From: Proteles cristata cristata
Lineage: Eukaryota; Chordata; Mammalia; Carnivora; Hyaenidae
Length of the DNA stretch: 64,000 nucleotides
Direction: 5' to 3'
NCBI GenBank assembly: GCA_017311185.1
Contig: JAESUZ010000346.1
Coordinates: 1,054,001-1,118,000, forward strand
Below the pieces are notes generated by a model. That model did not search any database and was not told where the DNA came from. It worked only from the letters and a program-made list of their open reading frames with translations. Of this stretch, positions 24,681-36,925 are shown piece by piece; position 1 is the stretch's first letter, and each line of letters starts with the position of its first letter. The translations under genes were made by a program, and so were the position numbers.

Positions 24681-25096
24681 AACCGGGCTACCAAAGGGTG
24701 GATTGTAAATGTTTATAAGTAGGGGCCCACATGTTAAGGTGGGGAAATGTCCTATAGAGATCTGGTTTTGAGCTTTCCTTGAAAATCCCACCGGGCAGCA
24801 TGGAGCCGACGCTGCCTTCTGGAAGGAAGGCCACAAGCATTCACTCGTGGGCTGCGATCTCCTTCTGGCGAGTTGGGAGGTTGGCGAGGTGGCTCTGGCG
24901 CCCAATATGTTTAGCCAGTGGGAAAATGAGATTGATGAAAAAGGCAAAACGTTTCGAAAAGAGCAGTGAGTGAGACATGAGGAACGGCCTAGCCATTTGC
25001 GGGCTCCTGGGGCCCCTCAGCACCGGCCCGGCCCACCCAGGCCTCCTGGATTCCAGTCAACTGGTGCTTTCCCCAGTGTCAAACTTCTGGGCGGTT

Positions 25097-25110
25097 CCAC
25101 CAAAGGGCAC
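25097..25110 (+). promoter_or_regulatory. CTCF-like motif
   Basis: CCACCAAAGGGCAC matches 13 of 14 positions of the CTCF core CCASYAGRKGGCRS. The intergenic site lies about 18 kb 3' of DICER1. Confidence 0.4.
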
Positions 25111-25546
25111 CAACCAACAGGGCCGTTTACCTAGAGGCGAGAGCGCGGGCTGCTGACTCTTCCAGGGCTGGAGTCTCCGCGCTGTACTCCTGAGCCGTGA
25201 GGCCTGGGCAAGCGGTGGAACCTCCCCGGGGCTGCATCCTCGTCTGGAAAGGCACCTCCTGCCAGGGGAACGGAAGATTAAGGGAGGATGGTGCGTGGAA
25301 AGCGATTAGCCTGCTAACTGGAATCTGTTTCTATTGTTATGGTTGTTTTTCTTGCTGCTGCTGTTGGGGAGGGGGCAGGGGTGTGTCTGTGGGAGAGGAA
25401 GGACCCCGGGACATACCCGCAGGGGAGGGGAAAATGAGACAAGAAAGGGAAGGTAGCAGAGAAAGTGTAGGTGGGCAAGCCTGTTACCACGTGGGCAACT
25501 GCCCCACAATGCTGCCGGGGGCTCTGGGGCTAATGAGCCCGTATGC

Positions 25547-26455
25547 CTCAGGGTTTACACACCTCAGAGCCCACACACCTCAGAGCTTACACCCAGAGCT
25601 TTCACACCTCAAAGCCCGTGCATTCTCAGAACTTACACACCTCAGAGCCCACACACCTCAGAGCCCATGCATTCTCTGAGCTTATACACTTCAGAGCCCA
25701 CACACCTCAGAGCCCACACACTTCAGAGCTTACACACCCAGAGCTTTCACACCTCAAAGCCCGTGCATCCTCAGAACTTACACACCTCAGAGTCCACACA
25801 CCCCAGAGCTTACACGCTTCAGAGCCCATGGATTCTCAGAGCGCACACCTGCTTACACACCACGAAGCTCATGTACCTCACAGCCCACACACCTCAGAGC
25901 TTACTTACCTCAGAGTTTACACACCCAGGGCTTTCACACCTCAAAGCCCATGCATCCTCAGAACTTACACACCTCAGAGTGCACACACCCCAGAGCTTAC
26001 ACACTTCAGAGCCCATGGATTCTCAGAGCGCACACCTCAGAGCTTACACACCACAAAGCTCATGTACCTCAGAGCCCATGCACCTCAGAGCTTACCTAAC
26101 TCAGAGCTTATGCACTCCAGAGCCTTCACACCTCAGAGCCCATGCAACTCAGAGTTTACGTATCTCATAGCTTACATACCTCAGAGAACCTCATGCCTCA
26201 GAGCCTATGTAGCTCAGAGAAAACCCACCTCAGAGCTTACCAGAGTTTATATACCTCAGAGCCCATGTATTCTCAGAGCTTATACACCTCAGGCCACATA
26301 CCTCAGAGCTCATACACCTCAGAGCCTACATGCCTCAGAGCTTACCCATCTCAGAGCTTTCACACCTCAGAGCCCATACATTCTCAAAGTTCACACAGCT
26401 CAGAGCCCAGGTACCTCAGAGTCCATGTATTCTCAGGCTCACACACCTCAGAGCT
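25547..26455. repeat. Degenerate 16-bp minisatellite (about 0.9 kb)
   Basis: The unit is approximately ACACCTCAGAGCCCAC with T/C variants (ACACCTCAGAGCTTAC), repeated some 50 times. A higher-order block beginning GCTTTCACACCTCAAAGCCC recurs near 25599, 25744 and 25931. Because 16 is not a multiple of 3 and the unit lacks stops, long open frames of Ser/Thr/His/Leu/Pro arise in more than one frame; these are not genes. Confidence 0.95.
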
Positions 26456-26774
26456 ATCCATCCACCCTACTTCCTGCCCCTGTGAACATGGGAGCTACCT
26501 CACTGATATATGAGGTACCTCTAGTCACGCATTGCCTGAGGACTGTTGCCAGAGGGGCTTCACCTCCTGGCCCTCTGGCCTGCACAGGGGAGGAGAAGTG
26601 AGCTTCTGCAGCATTTGGGAGATAAGTGGTAAGACCTGAAGTTCTCAAGGTGAGGAGATGTGGGCAGGCCGCCAATCGCATCTGCCAGAACTCCTGTTTC
26701 TCTTTTCCATGGATGCAAAATCTGCATTCAATTCCATGGTATGTCCATGTTTGTTTTCATATAAAATATATCAG

Positions 26775-26993
26775 TGGGTGCACCTGGGGGGCTCAGTCGG
26801 TTAAGCGTCTGACTTCAGCTCAGGTCATGATCATCATGATCTCACGGTTCATGAGTTCAAGCCCCACATCGGGCTCTATGCTGACAGCTCAGAGCCTGGA
26901 GTCTTCTGCAAATTCTGTGTCTCCTTCTCTCTCTGCCCCTTTCCTGCTTATACTCTGTCTCTCTCTCAAAAATAAACGAACATTAAAAAAAAA
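26775..26993 (+). mobile_element. CAN-SINE
   Basis: Head GGTGCACCTGGGGGGCTCAG, CT-rich middle, tail AAAAATAAACGAACATTAAA. A short ATGATC duplication lies inside the head (ATGATCATCATGATCTC). Confidence 0.94.
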
Positions 26994-26995
26994 GA

Positions 26996-28878
26996 TAGAT
27001 GGATAGATACTGGCCCTGAAGAACTGAGTAAAAGTGATATTATTAAAAAGTGCCTCATGTTTACCCTGCAATTCTTTGTACTCCTTAGCACACCACTACA
27101 CACGTGCGCACACACAGATGTCCCAGACCTTGTTAGTGATACTGAACTGACCTTACTTCATTCAAACCTCACAACGATCTGGTACATTAAGTGTGTATTA
27201 TCCCCATCTCACAGATGAGGAAATTAAGGCCTGGGCTGCTGAGTGACCTGCTTAGAACGAGAGCGGCAAGTAGGTGAAAACCACAGTAAGGTGCCCTTCA
27301 GCAGTGAGACCCCATGGAGCCCAGGCTATGGAGGGGCTCCCCTATGTGCCCTATGCAGGGAAATACTCTACAGGACCAGAGGTCTCCTGGAAGTAAGGGG
27401 TGGGTGGTGGAAGCAGAGCCCATGCATTTCAGAAAGGTCATTGTGGCGACTGTTCAGAGAAGGGATCAGAAAGGCTGAAGTGGGGGCCGGAGAGCCATGG
27501 GGAGGCTGCTGAGAGGTGCCCTGGTGGGCCCAAGAAAAACAACCCAAACCAGAAGTTCTAACAGAAGAAGAATTGGCAGGACCAGGGCCCCCCGGGAGCC
27601 AGATGAGGAGATGGGAAGGCAGGTGACGAACGTGATTCCCACGGCTCTGATTTGGGCAACTGGGCAGAAGGTAAAGGAAGCCGTTTACGAAGACCAGAAG
27701 CACAGGAGGGGGAGTGGCTTTGGAGAGGCGGGGAAGGTGATCGGTTCTCAGGGAGCTGATGTGAAGGGCCACCCAAGGGGGGAGTCAGGGGATGGACAGA
27801 TACACGAGACCAGAAGGGGGTATGACTCGTCTGAAGATGAAGATGTGGGAAGTCATCCTCACGGTGGGTAATCAAGACCATGGGGACAGAAGAGGTCACT
27901 CAGAGGGAATGAGGAGCAGGAAGAAGAGAGCAGCACCCAGGGCTGAGCTCAAAGAACACCCACATCCAAGGTCAGACAGAGAAAGAGCCAGTGCAGGAGA
28001 CTAAGCTGTGGCCATGGAGGCCAAGGGAGAACCTGGAGAAAGGAAGACATGGCGGCCAAGGACGGAATGGTAGGATCCAGCAGTGTCTCCGGGACTGGCA
28101 CACAGCAGGTGCTCTAAGAAGACTTTCTTGATTGAAGGAGTGTATGGATGCATTGCATTTCCTTAGAGCTTCGTGGCTTGCAAAGTTCGACCACAGCGAC
28201 GGACCCATGTGACCCCTAGAAGAGGCGAGCAAGACTGACCCCACGCTCCAGGTCGAAAGCCTGAGCCTTCAAAAACTTCCGCAGTTGGTGGAGAACTTGT
28301 AGGCTCATCACAGGGTAATTTCTCTTCCCTGGCTCCCCATGGCTCTGTCTGGCCCTGAGGGCAACTAATTGGTGCCCTGGGGTTAAGCGCTTTCCCAGAG
28401 CCCCCTCCGCCCCCCTCCCGCCGCCTCTCACACCCCTAAACACCAGGCCGGTTGCCTGCACCAAGCAGGGATATTTGGTGTGTGAGAGTTGATTGGTTTT
28501 TGACAAATCCAGCTTGGCCTCTTTTTAGCACCTACTCATCCCCCAGGGGCTGGAAACCTGATATTTTAATGATTTGCTCCAGACCCTTTGGGGGTGGGGC
28601 GGAGAATTTGTGGGGCCAAATTTGGTGGAGGCAGGCCTGGTAGATGTAATTAGCAGGTGAGGCTCCCTGGCTGGGGAATCAGGTACGGTCACCACGCTGT
28701 GCTGGTCACTCACATCCTTTCCAGCCAGAGAGATTCTTAGTTCCCCGAGAGGGGAGGAGCAGCCTTCCCGGGCCGAGGGTGAGAGAGACTTCGGGAGAGG
28801 TTGCTCTTGTGTCTCGTGACCGAACAAACATTTTTCCCTCTGCTACTGTTTGGTATCAATTGGCAAGTTTTCCTCCAA
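26996..28878. other. Intergenic; no gene seen
   Basis: A MIR-like fragment on the minus strand lies at about 27130-27265 (CAGATGAGGAAATTAAGGCC on the plus strand). The stretch 27480-28000 has the texture of a very old repeat. The stretch 28290-28700 is unique-looking, with several TAATTAGC-like words. Confidence 0.5.
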
Positions 28879-29040
28879 TCCCTTTTCTTTCTTTCTTTCC
28901 TTCTTTCCTTCTCTTTCTTTCTTTCTTTCTTTCTTTTTTTCTTTCTTTCTTTCCTTCTTTCTTTCTTTCTTTCCTTCTTTCTTTCCTTCTTTCCTTCTTT
29001 CTTTCTTTCATTCTTTCTTTCCTTCTTTCCTTCTTTCTTT
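28879..29040. repeat. (CTTT)n / (CCTT)n microsatellite
   Basis: About 160 bp of CTTT units with CCTT variants. It was probably seeded by the poly-A tail of the adjoining SINE. Open frames of poly Ser/Phe/Leu here are artefacts. Confidence 0.95.
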
Positions 29041-29263
29041 AATTTTTTAATGTTTTTTTATTTATTTCTGAGAGAGAGAGAGTGAGAGAGACAGAGCGTG
29101 AGCAGGGGAGGGTCAGAGAGAGAGGGAGACACAGAATCCCAAGCAGGCTCCAGGCTCTGAGCTGTCAGCACAGAGCCTGAAGCGGGGCTCGAACCCACGA
29201 ACTGTGAGATCACAACCTGAGCAGAAGTCAGGCACTTAGCCCACTGAGCCACCCAGGAGCCCC
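29041..29263 (-). mobile_element. CAN-SINE
   Basis: Poly-T, then TTATTTATTTCTGAGAGAG, then the tRNA-related head ending GAGCCACCCAGGAGCCCCC. Its poly-A end abuts the CTTT array directly. Confidence 0.95.
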
Positions 29264-29467
29264 CTCCTTTTTCCTTTCTTTACTAAAAGATTTTCCTGCA
29301 CCCTTCTGATCCTCTCTTGGGATCACAGAATCTCACAGGAGGAAGGAGGCTGAAGTTCCACCTCTTTGTTCTATAAATGGAGAAACTGAGACGCTGTGAA
29401 GATAAATGTGTTACCCAAGGTTATACAGGGAGGTAATGCCATCATTACCATCTTCACCATTGCCAGG

Positions 29468-29575
29468 TTGTCATCACCACCATCACCATCATCACCACCA
29501 CCATCACTGCCACCACCAGCATCAATATCATCACCATCACCACCACTGTGATTACAAGCACCATGTTCACCATCA
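29468..29575. repeat. (CAC/CAT)n trinucleotide-rich tract
   Basis: Interrupted CAC and CAT triplets run for about 100 bp (ATCACCACCATCACCATC and variants). It would encode a His run but sits in no gene. Confidence 0.85.
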
Positions 29576-32152
29576 TGTATTTGTTTGTTACCCCAGAAAG
29601 GATTCAGGGCACCTTAGCTACCACAAGATCATGGGTCTTCACACTCCTTCCTTAGGGATCCTCCTAACCCCCATCTTGTCCTCTCTCTCTTTCTACAGGC
29701 TTCCTATCTTCACACTATCTCTTCTTCCCTGTCATCCCTTCCCCCCACACCGGGAGATGGCTTTTGTCACCTGTGATTTCTCACATACACACTCCTGTGC
29801 AAAATCCCGTCTGTGTCTACTGTTCCTTCTGCTTAGGGAAGGACTGAGACAGAAGGGCCCTGGAGAAGAAACATGCAAAACACGGAAGATGTGAGGCTGG
29901 GGGTAGAGATGAAGAAAGTAGCACATGCTCTCATGTGAAAGGGGTCCCGGGCACACGGCTGCGTCAGCTCCACAGCCGGGTAGGTGGGAACACGGATGGG
30001 CTACATCCACTCTCTGCCCCTCTATGTCTCCTTGCTTAGAAAATGGTCTGAGGGAGGGAAGGAAGGATTATGCTGGGAGATCCCGAAGTCCCATATGGCT
30101 GTCACGCTGCTGGGTTCTAACAGCATGGGGATTAGGGGGCTAGGTGGAAGGTCTAGTCTGGGCATTGCCTGAAGACGGCAGAGGAAACAGTCATCGGAGT
30201 CCCCAGCCCTTAAAATCTGACCAGCTCCAGAGTCTGGGCTGCATCTCCACACCCCACTAGGGGAATAGGGTTTTAGCTGCCAGATCTCCCGACAGGCCAC
30301 TCCTCCTCCACTGAAGCCCCTTAGGTGGGGTCCGGCAGGCTTACATGTGGGAGGTGCCAGTGGCCCTGATCTCTGCAGGGACAGCCACTGGGGCAACGCC
30401 ACCCTCCAGGCTGTGCCCTCCTGGGCGAGCTCCCGAGCACATAATTCTCCAGCCTCCCCTCTTCCAGCCCTCCGCCCCCTCGCCAGGCCACTTCCCCCAC
30501 CCTCCATCCCCCTGTCTTGTGCTTTGCAGCCAGACACTTTGAAGTGCGGGTCCCACTTAGGCTGGGTTTGGCCAGGGACATCCATCCATCACAGTCGCAC
30601 CTTTGGAAGGAGAATGAAATTCACAAACCACCTCCAAGAACCTCCCAGCAGAAGGCCAGCTCCTCTGTCCTCTCCAGAGTGACAAGTGAAGGGACACAGA
30701 TGACTTCAACCGTCCAAGGGCCCCCATAGCGGCTCAGCCGAGGCCTGACTTATGCCTGGTGGAGCGAGTCTGACAACATATCTAGGCTGCCTTCCACCCC
30801 CCTGCCCCCCGCTCCGGGGTCTAATGAGGTCCTTCTGGAGAATGGCTGCCAGGAGGCGAGGCCATGCCAATGGTGACATCCTGGGGCCCGGCTCAGTCAT
30901 GGGACAACTGGCCGCAGGCCTGCAATCGATCCACAGCCTGGCCTGGTGATTCCCGGCTAGCTGGTGTTCATGCCGCCAAGGTCTGAATTTCCTTTCAGAA
31001 AAAGGAATGCAGTATAGTCCCCCAATTGGGAGTGCAGCCAAGAGCAGCACCCTTTCCCCTCACTTGGGGCTAGGGGCCGGCTGGCAGGGGATGCGTAGTC
31101 ATCTTCAGGACGCGGAGGTGACTTAGGTGACAACAGGCCTGTGTCTTTCACACGCGCTGGCTGTCTGGCCCTGTGCTAAGAAGCAGAAGAATCCTGCAGT
31201 GGCACAGCCATGGTCACTTCTATGCAAGAAGGTCAGACCCCTGCTAGATAGCATGACTGGGGTTCGACCTCCGCCCCACCAGACTCCAAAGCCATGCTTC
31301 TCTCTCTGTTGTGTCATGTTGCCCCCACCTCAGACCATCCACTGCCACCAGGCCACTCATCTTAACCACACAGAGACCAAGGGTCATGCTTAAGGAGGTG
31401 ACCCAAGGTCACCCAGCAAACAGATGGAGCCCGGTTCTGTGCTGCGAGTGAAGGTGGGGAGGGGGTGAAGACGGGGCGGGAGAGGAGGGCTGGGGTCAGG
31501 TGACAGCTGTGACGGGCCACTGAGGAGCCACACGAGGAGGGTGGGAGGCAGGGAGTGGAGAAAGGAAGGACGAAGCCATCGGAGGGCGGGGCCCGGTCCG
31601 AGCTATGTTTTTCCGAAAAGTCTGACAGCTGCATGGGACATGGATGGCAGGAAGGCTGACCATGGGGGCTGCTGCTGAGGGGCCGTGGGAAAGGTCCGGG
31701 CCGGCCGGTAGGAGAGGCAGCAGCCGGCTGATGGCCATGGAGGGACGGCGGGAGGAGGTGGGCAGGAGGGAGGAGGAAGAAGGGGGCCTGACATTTCCAG
31801 AGAGGGAGAAAAGCAGGTGCGCCGACCCAGCAAAGAAAAGCAGAGGAAGCAGTGAGCCCGCTGTGCCCAGGCCGGGCTTGGGAAAGGCTGGGTAGGTAGG
31901 CATTGGGAAAATCGGGCCAGGCTTGACGTCCAAGCTGGAATTTCAATTCAGGATACACTCTGCACCTTCGACATTATTCACTGAGTAAATATGCTCCGGT
32001 AACCTCCGGTTTCAGGCTCTGGACTGGACACTCAGGTAGGAAAGATGGTTTGTGATGGTCCTTGCACTGCGGGAGCTCAGACTGCCCCTGTCCTGGGCAC
32101 CAGGGATGATGACGAAGAGACTCCTCACCTTTTCCTTCCTCTAAGAGCCAGG
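29576..32152. other. Intergenic; no gene seen
   Basis: GC-rich unique DNA. Overlapping open frames at 30022-30682 and 31362-31958 occur on both strands and are Pro/Ser-rich, as expected from GC-rich non-coding DNA. A MIR-like scrap is at about 31365-31430. Confidence 0.5.
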
Positions 32153-32290
32153 ATGCCCCCATCTCCATCCACCCCCATTCCGTTAGCCCCCATCTCCATC
32201 ATCTCATCTCCATCCACCATATTCTATCACCCGTCTCCCTACACCCATCTCCATCACCCCCCATCTCCATCCCTCACCTCCATCGATCTC
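32153..32290. repeat. Degenerate CCATCTCCAT tandem repeat
   Basis: Blocks such as CCCCCATCTCCATC recur about eight times with interruptions. The stretch is low-complexity and non-coding. Confidence 0.8.
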
Positions 32291-34019
32291 TTTGGTCCAG
32301 GTGTGAGTTTCTTCTCACTCTGTTTTTCCATTTGCCTCTGTGCACATTTCCCCAGCTGGACTGGCACCACCTCCATGGCAGGAACCACCAACCCCCACGC
32401 GACCCATTGCAGAGTAGATGTTCAGCAACCAAATAAGACGCCCTTGATTACTGTGCTTGTCAGTTCCTTAATAAAGGTACTCATTGCCAAATGATCATTA
32501 AACAGTTCCAAGTTCTAACTAAAAACAAAAATCAAGCAACCTAGCTTCTGAATCTTGTGGATGAAGCTTCGGGATCAGTTCCTCCATTTTGCTTTCTCAT
32601 CCATTCAACAGACTGGGGCTGTCCCTGGTGGTACAGCTAAGATCCGGAGGCCAGTGCCCAGCGGCTCCCGGCGGCGCTCCAGGAACGTGGAGCAAGACTG
32701 ATAACGTGTGTGTGACAGATGTATACAGTAAGCAAACTCGGGAAACAGTTCTACCAAGATGAGGAATCCAGGAAGGCTTCCCAGAGGAGGGGCTGCCTTG
32801 AGAGCTGGGCGGGGTGGGCCAGGTGGAGGGAGACAGTGGTTCTGCACAGCAGGGGCAGAGAGACTGAGGCCATGACAGTGGAAGTGTGCGGGAGGAGGCT
32901 GGAGGGTATGGAGTTGCCTGTTTGGGGAGGGGGGCGGGCTACCGGGCAACCACCACCTGTTGGTAACTCCCGCACCAAGCTAGGCTGTTGGCTGATGGGA
33001 TACTAGAGTTTTCTACTCACGTCATCATCTCAGGTCAGGAATCCCTCTGGGCAGCACTCCTTGCCCTTAAAGCATCCAGCACTGGCGCCCATCAGACTTC
33101 CCGAGTCCAAGCTCTGCGGGGAAAACCTTGCCACTGAGGCCCCAGAGTCTGGCCCAGCCCTGGGTCCACTTCCCTTCCAAGGTACCCCCCCACTCCGATT
33201 CCGCCTCTGTCCACCTCCCCCAGAACCCATCGCCTCCTTCGCTCTTTATGACCCCCTCGGTCCCTTCCTTGGGGTGCAAACTGTGTCCTGGCTGGTCAGT
33301 CCGATGTTCAGATGCCTTCTCGTCCCCACCGTAGGAGGCAACTGGGCCGAGTGGATGGGCGTGCCGGCTCGGGAGGCAGAATACCTGGAGAGGGTGCAGA
33401 GGAACCGGAAAGCCTCCTGGAGGAGGGGACCAGAGTCCTTGGGTGAGATGAGGGAGGGATGAGAAAGGGGGCTCCAGGCAGAGGAAGTGGCACAGGCCGA
33501 AGCGGGAGGCATGAAAACACTTGGCATTTGGGGATCATGGTAGCAAGCGGGTGAGGAGGAGAGTAGGTGCATGGGGGTGAGGAAGGGGGTAAAAAGGACA
33601 TGGCAGTTCTGGGGCCAGAGCAGGACAGGCTGCCCATACGGCGTCCAAGGAGGTAAATGCAGCCCCTCTCGGCCCCAAGAATGTGGCGCACGTCAGTGGC
33701 CGGCAGCAGATACTGGCTGCACACCCGCCTGGACGACACACGCCTCTCGGTGACTCAAGCGACTCAACCCTGCAAAACACCGAGGCATCTCTTCCAGGGT
33801 TTTCTAACGGACCCTACTGTGAAGAGCTTTCCTGCGGGACCCCGCTTAAGCTCTCCTTCTCCCCTCCTTTCCTGGGGCTCCAAGGCTGCAATCCTATCGG
33901 CCATCATTCTTTCCCCCATTCATTCATTCGCTCACTGGTCATTATCCTCCGCCCTTGCGACACGGCCATCCGTTCAATTGTGTAAAACTAAACAGCGGGC
34001 TCCGTTCTTCCAGGCCGCG
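32291..34019. other. Intergenic; GC-rich, no gene seen
   Basis: Old repeat-like stretches (L2-type words such as GGAAGGCTTCCCAGAGGAGG near 32775 and similar text at 33400-33560) occur in GC-rich DNA. Long open frames on both strands here lack protein-like composition. Confidence 0.5.
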
Positions 34020-35420
34020 TGATGTGTTCTGGGGAATGTTTCTCGGAGCGGTGAAAAATTTAATTTCTTCCCCCAGCATCGTGATGTGTCAAACATAATT
34101 TATGCCTGGACATAATTCATCCCTAAAGATAAATACTGAAACCCAAGAGAGGAGAGACGGCGGCAGAATTTCCAGGGGCCGGGGGGCCAGGGCGGGGAAG
34201 CTAGGAAAGGGGGTCTCCCTTCCTGATCCCACCACCGGAGGGGTGAAAAAAGTATAAACGAAGCGAAAGTAAAGTAGCTAACTCGGGGTCTGTTCCCAGT
34301 CTCCTTCTAGAACTGCTGCAGACTTTTTTTTTTTTTTTTTTACAGGCCTCTTTTGTGTCTGTTGAACTGTTGCTCCGTCTTGCATAAAATCTCTTGCAAT
34401 AGAAGTCCTCAATTAAAGTCACCTGCTGGTCTTTGTCAGCTGAGCTTGACGCTGTCAAATCACGCAGAGCTCCTTAAGCCAATACAAGTCATTAAGGAGG
34501 AGGTGAATTAGGGATCGGACATGGCGGACAGGAGCCATCCATAATCAATTGATATCTTCCTCGGCTGGAGGCGGGGTCTTGGGGAGCCACCCCCCGACTC
34601 CTCACTCACCTCATCTACAGGGGCCGCTACCCCTGGATCTAATTAGGCTGAGGCTCAGCAGGTCCGAGGCTGCGCTGAAAGGCCATCAGTAGGCGAGCCC
34701 ATTAATAACTCGCCGGTGCCCTGCGTATTGTAATTGTCAGGCTGCAATTTACAGTAATCCTCCAATGCGAAAGCCCGAACTACGCAGCTGATTGGAAATT
34801 CATACGCCCATTTGAAAGAGAAAAACACAAGATGCACGGGTTAAAAGGTCGGAGCATGCAAGTGTGTGTGCTGAGTGACAGACATTTTAGTACTAGCCTG
34901 GGACCACATTTTAAAAGGTCACTGAAAACTCTTGGCTTGGGCCCTCTGACAAACAATGAACGTTCCATATATTTATTTGCCATCTCTTTGTTTTTACAGC
35001 AAGCAGAATAAATGAGTTAAATGACGTTGCGCGGGCCTGCATATTGTCAGCACAGGTTATAAGTCATTATTAAACTCCATCAAATCAAACCGAACCCGGT
35101 CAAGGCAATGAGACTAAAAGTTATTTGCATTCCTTCTGTCATAAAAAATCATATCCCCTTACTCAAGACTTTCGTTTCTTTATTAAATGCAGCCACAAGA
35201 GTATTTCAGGTCTGGCAATCTAAGCTCAGGAAAACCTTCTCGGTATAACTCAGTGTAACAGTTTAGACCCGATTCCACTAAAAAGTCCCAGCTGAGCGTA
35301 TCTGGGCACTCAATCAAGACATACATATTACTTTTAAATAAGATTAGCCTTTATATTTTGCTGCTTAAGTTAAAACTTTTCATGTCATTCTCTACTTTTA
35401 TGTAAACTCCAACATAATTC
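34020..35420. promoter_or_regulatory. Cluster of candidate conserved non-coding elements
   Basis: This is about 1.4 kb of repeat-free, AT-rich sequence with many developmental-factor words: TTGTAATTGTCAG, a TAATCC K50-homeodomain word at 34755-34760, ATTTGCAT octamer-like, AAGTCATTATTAAAC and GGTTATAAGTCATT. GC-rich repeat-laden DNA lies on both sides. Enhancer activity and conservation are inferences from texture. Confidence 0.45.
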
Positions 35421-36344
35421 TGTTTTAGCAAAATACTTCAAGCAAATTAAAAACCTCAAGTCGAACGTGTCCTTAACAAAAACTTGCTTAATGGCATCGC
35501 AATGTGTTTGCTGACATGAAAACACTTTTAAATGAGATGGATTTTCCCTCCACTTCCCTGCATCTGTAATCACGGCTGTGCCGAGCGCACCCTCGGTTAC
35601 AATCGCAAAGGCGGATATCTGTGCTCCAAGTATTATTTGACCAATAGCTTACCGGCGACCTACAGCCACTGTGTAAAAAAACGTCTTTCCCGATCTGCCC
35701 CTGGGTGGGGTCTATGTTGGTCGAGAAATGGAAAGTGATCAATGGAACTGTTTGGGGGAGGGGAGCCAGGAAGCCTGAGGGTAGGCGGGGGGGGGCAGGG
35801 GGCTGTCCCACTGCATGGTCCTCGTATGGTAAATCACAGAGTTGGCGATCACGGTAACTTTCTAAGCCTGATGGAGGGCTGGGAGAAGATGGGAATCAGA
35901 GTCAACGACTGGACCCTGCATCCATTCTTAATCCAAAAAAGATGTCAGGGGCCGCTATGAAGACTGTGGGGACTTGGAAAGGCAACGGGTTTTGAAAAGT
36001 GAGCTAGAAGCAATTTCAGTGCCCGTTCAGGTCACTGATCAAATGAGAGGGGATGGAAGATAGCTGTAGTGCCTTCACTCCCTACAAGCGCTCAGTGTAT
36101 TTAGTGGTATCTTCGGCCGAAGCAGAGCTGTGGTACTAGTCGTACTCCCCACATCTGGCACTTCCTGTCTGCCCGTGGCACGTGGCTTGTGGCACACGGA
36201 CAGCACCTGGGGCTTCCTGGCTTACTCCACATTATCACACGGAGGCCGACAGGATCCTTCCAAGACCGGTAGGAATTACCATCCTCACGTGGCAGCCGTC
36301 AAAGGGAAAGCTCCATGAGGTTAAGAAACTTGTCCAAGGTCACA
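35421..36344. other. Intergenic; no gene seen
   Basis: Unique-looking DNA with a G-rich run at about 35783-35806 and a MIR-like fragment on the minus strand at about 36190-36345 (AGGTTAAGAAACTTGTCCAA on the plus strand). Confidence 0.55.
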
Positions 36345-36925
36345 TCTGTGGTATGGCAGGCCGAATCCTAAGATGGCCCCTACGGCCCCTACCCCTTGGT
36401 GAGTGAGCTGTACATAACACCCTCCCCTGGAGTGTGGGCGATATGCTGGGATGTCGCTGTCATAGTTGGCGTATGTTATATGACCAAGGTGGAATTATTT
36501 TGCAGATGTAATTAAGGACCCTAACCAGTTGACCTGAAATGAATCAAAATGGACATTAGCCTTGGTGGGCCTGACCTAATCAGGTGAACTCTTAAAAGAA
36601 AGGATCCAAGCCTTCCTTGAAGAGACTGAAGTGGGAGAGAAGCTCTCCTACCAGCCTTGAAGAAAGCTTTCAGAAGTTCTGCGCCTGTGGGCCATGAATC
36701 CTGCCAACGACCATGTGACCTTGGAAGGACCCCAGGCCAGATGAGACCACAGCCCAGACAACACCTTGATCGTGAAGCCCGAAGCAGGAAACCCAGTTAA
36801 GCTGTGCCTAGATTCCTGACTCTCAGAAGCCTGGGGGGGCAGGGGAGGCGGGGGACAAATGCATTCTGTTTTGAGCCATCAAATTTATGTGAATCGGTTA
36901 CCCAGCAATAGAAAACAAGACCACA
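36345..36925 (+). mobile_element. MaLR/MLT1-type solo LTR
   Basis: The sequence follows the MLT1-like order: GGCAGGCCGAATCCTAAGATG, TTGCAGATGTAATTAAGGAC, GGTGGGCCTGACCTAATCAG, an ACACCTTGAT-type block, then TTTTGAGCCATCAAATTTAT and CAATAGAAAACAAG at the end. No internal region follows. The subfamily is not assigned. Confidence 0.75.

Larger units (their letters stand above)
23991..25546. other. Intergenic; no gene seen
   Basis: Unique-looking GC-rich DNA. It holds a perfect 16-bp palindrome with an E-box at 24665-24680, a forkhead-like TGTAAATGTTTATA near 24705, and a CTCF-like motif at 25097-25110. No exon was recognised. Confidence 0.5.

Noticed and set aside
25547..26455. Possible CRISPR-like array
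   Set aside because: Units are contiguous and degenerate with no spacers of uniform length, and the host is a mammal.
25543..26601. A 352-codon open frame on the plus strand
   Set aside because: It is produced by the 16-bp minisatellite, whose unit has no stop in several frames; the Ser/Thr/His/Leu/Pro repeat has no protein family and overlaps another long frame in the same array.
28779..29085. Ser/Phe/Leu-rich open frames in three phases
   Set aside because: They are translations of the CTTT microsatellite.
31362..31958. A 198-codon minus-strand frame rich in Pro, Ser and Leu
   Set aside because: Opposite- and same-strand frames are open over the same bases, as expected for GC-rich non-coding DNA; no domain was recognised.
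36345..36925. Provirus at the MLT1-type LTR
   Set aside because: There is no partner LTR, no internal region and no gag or pol-like frame nearby; it is a solo or truncated ancient LTR.
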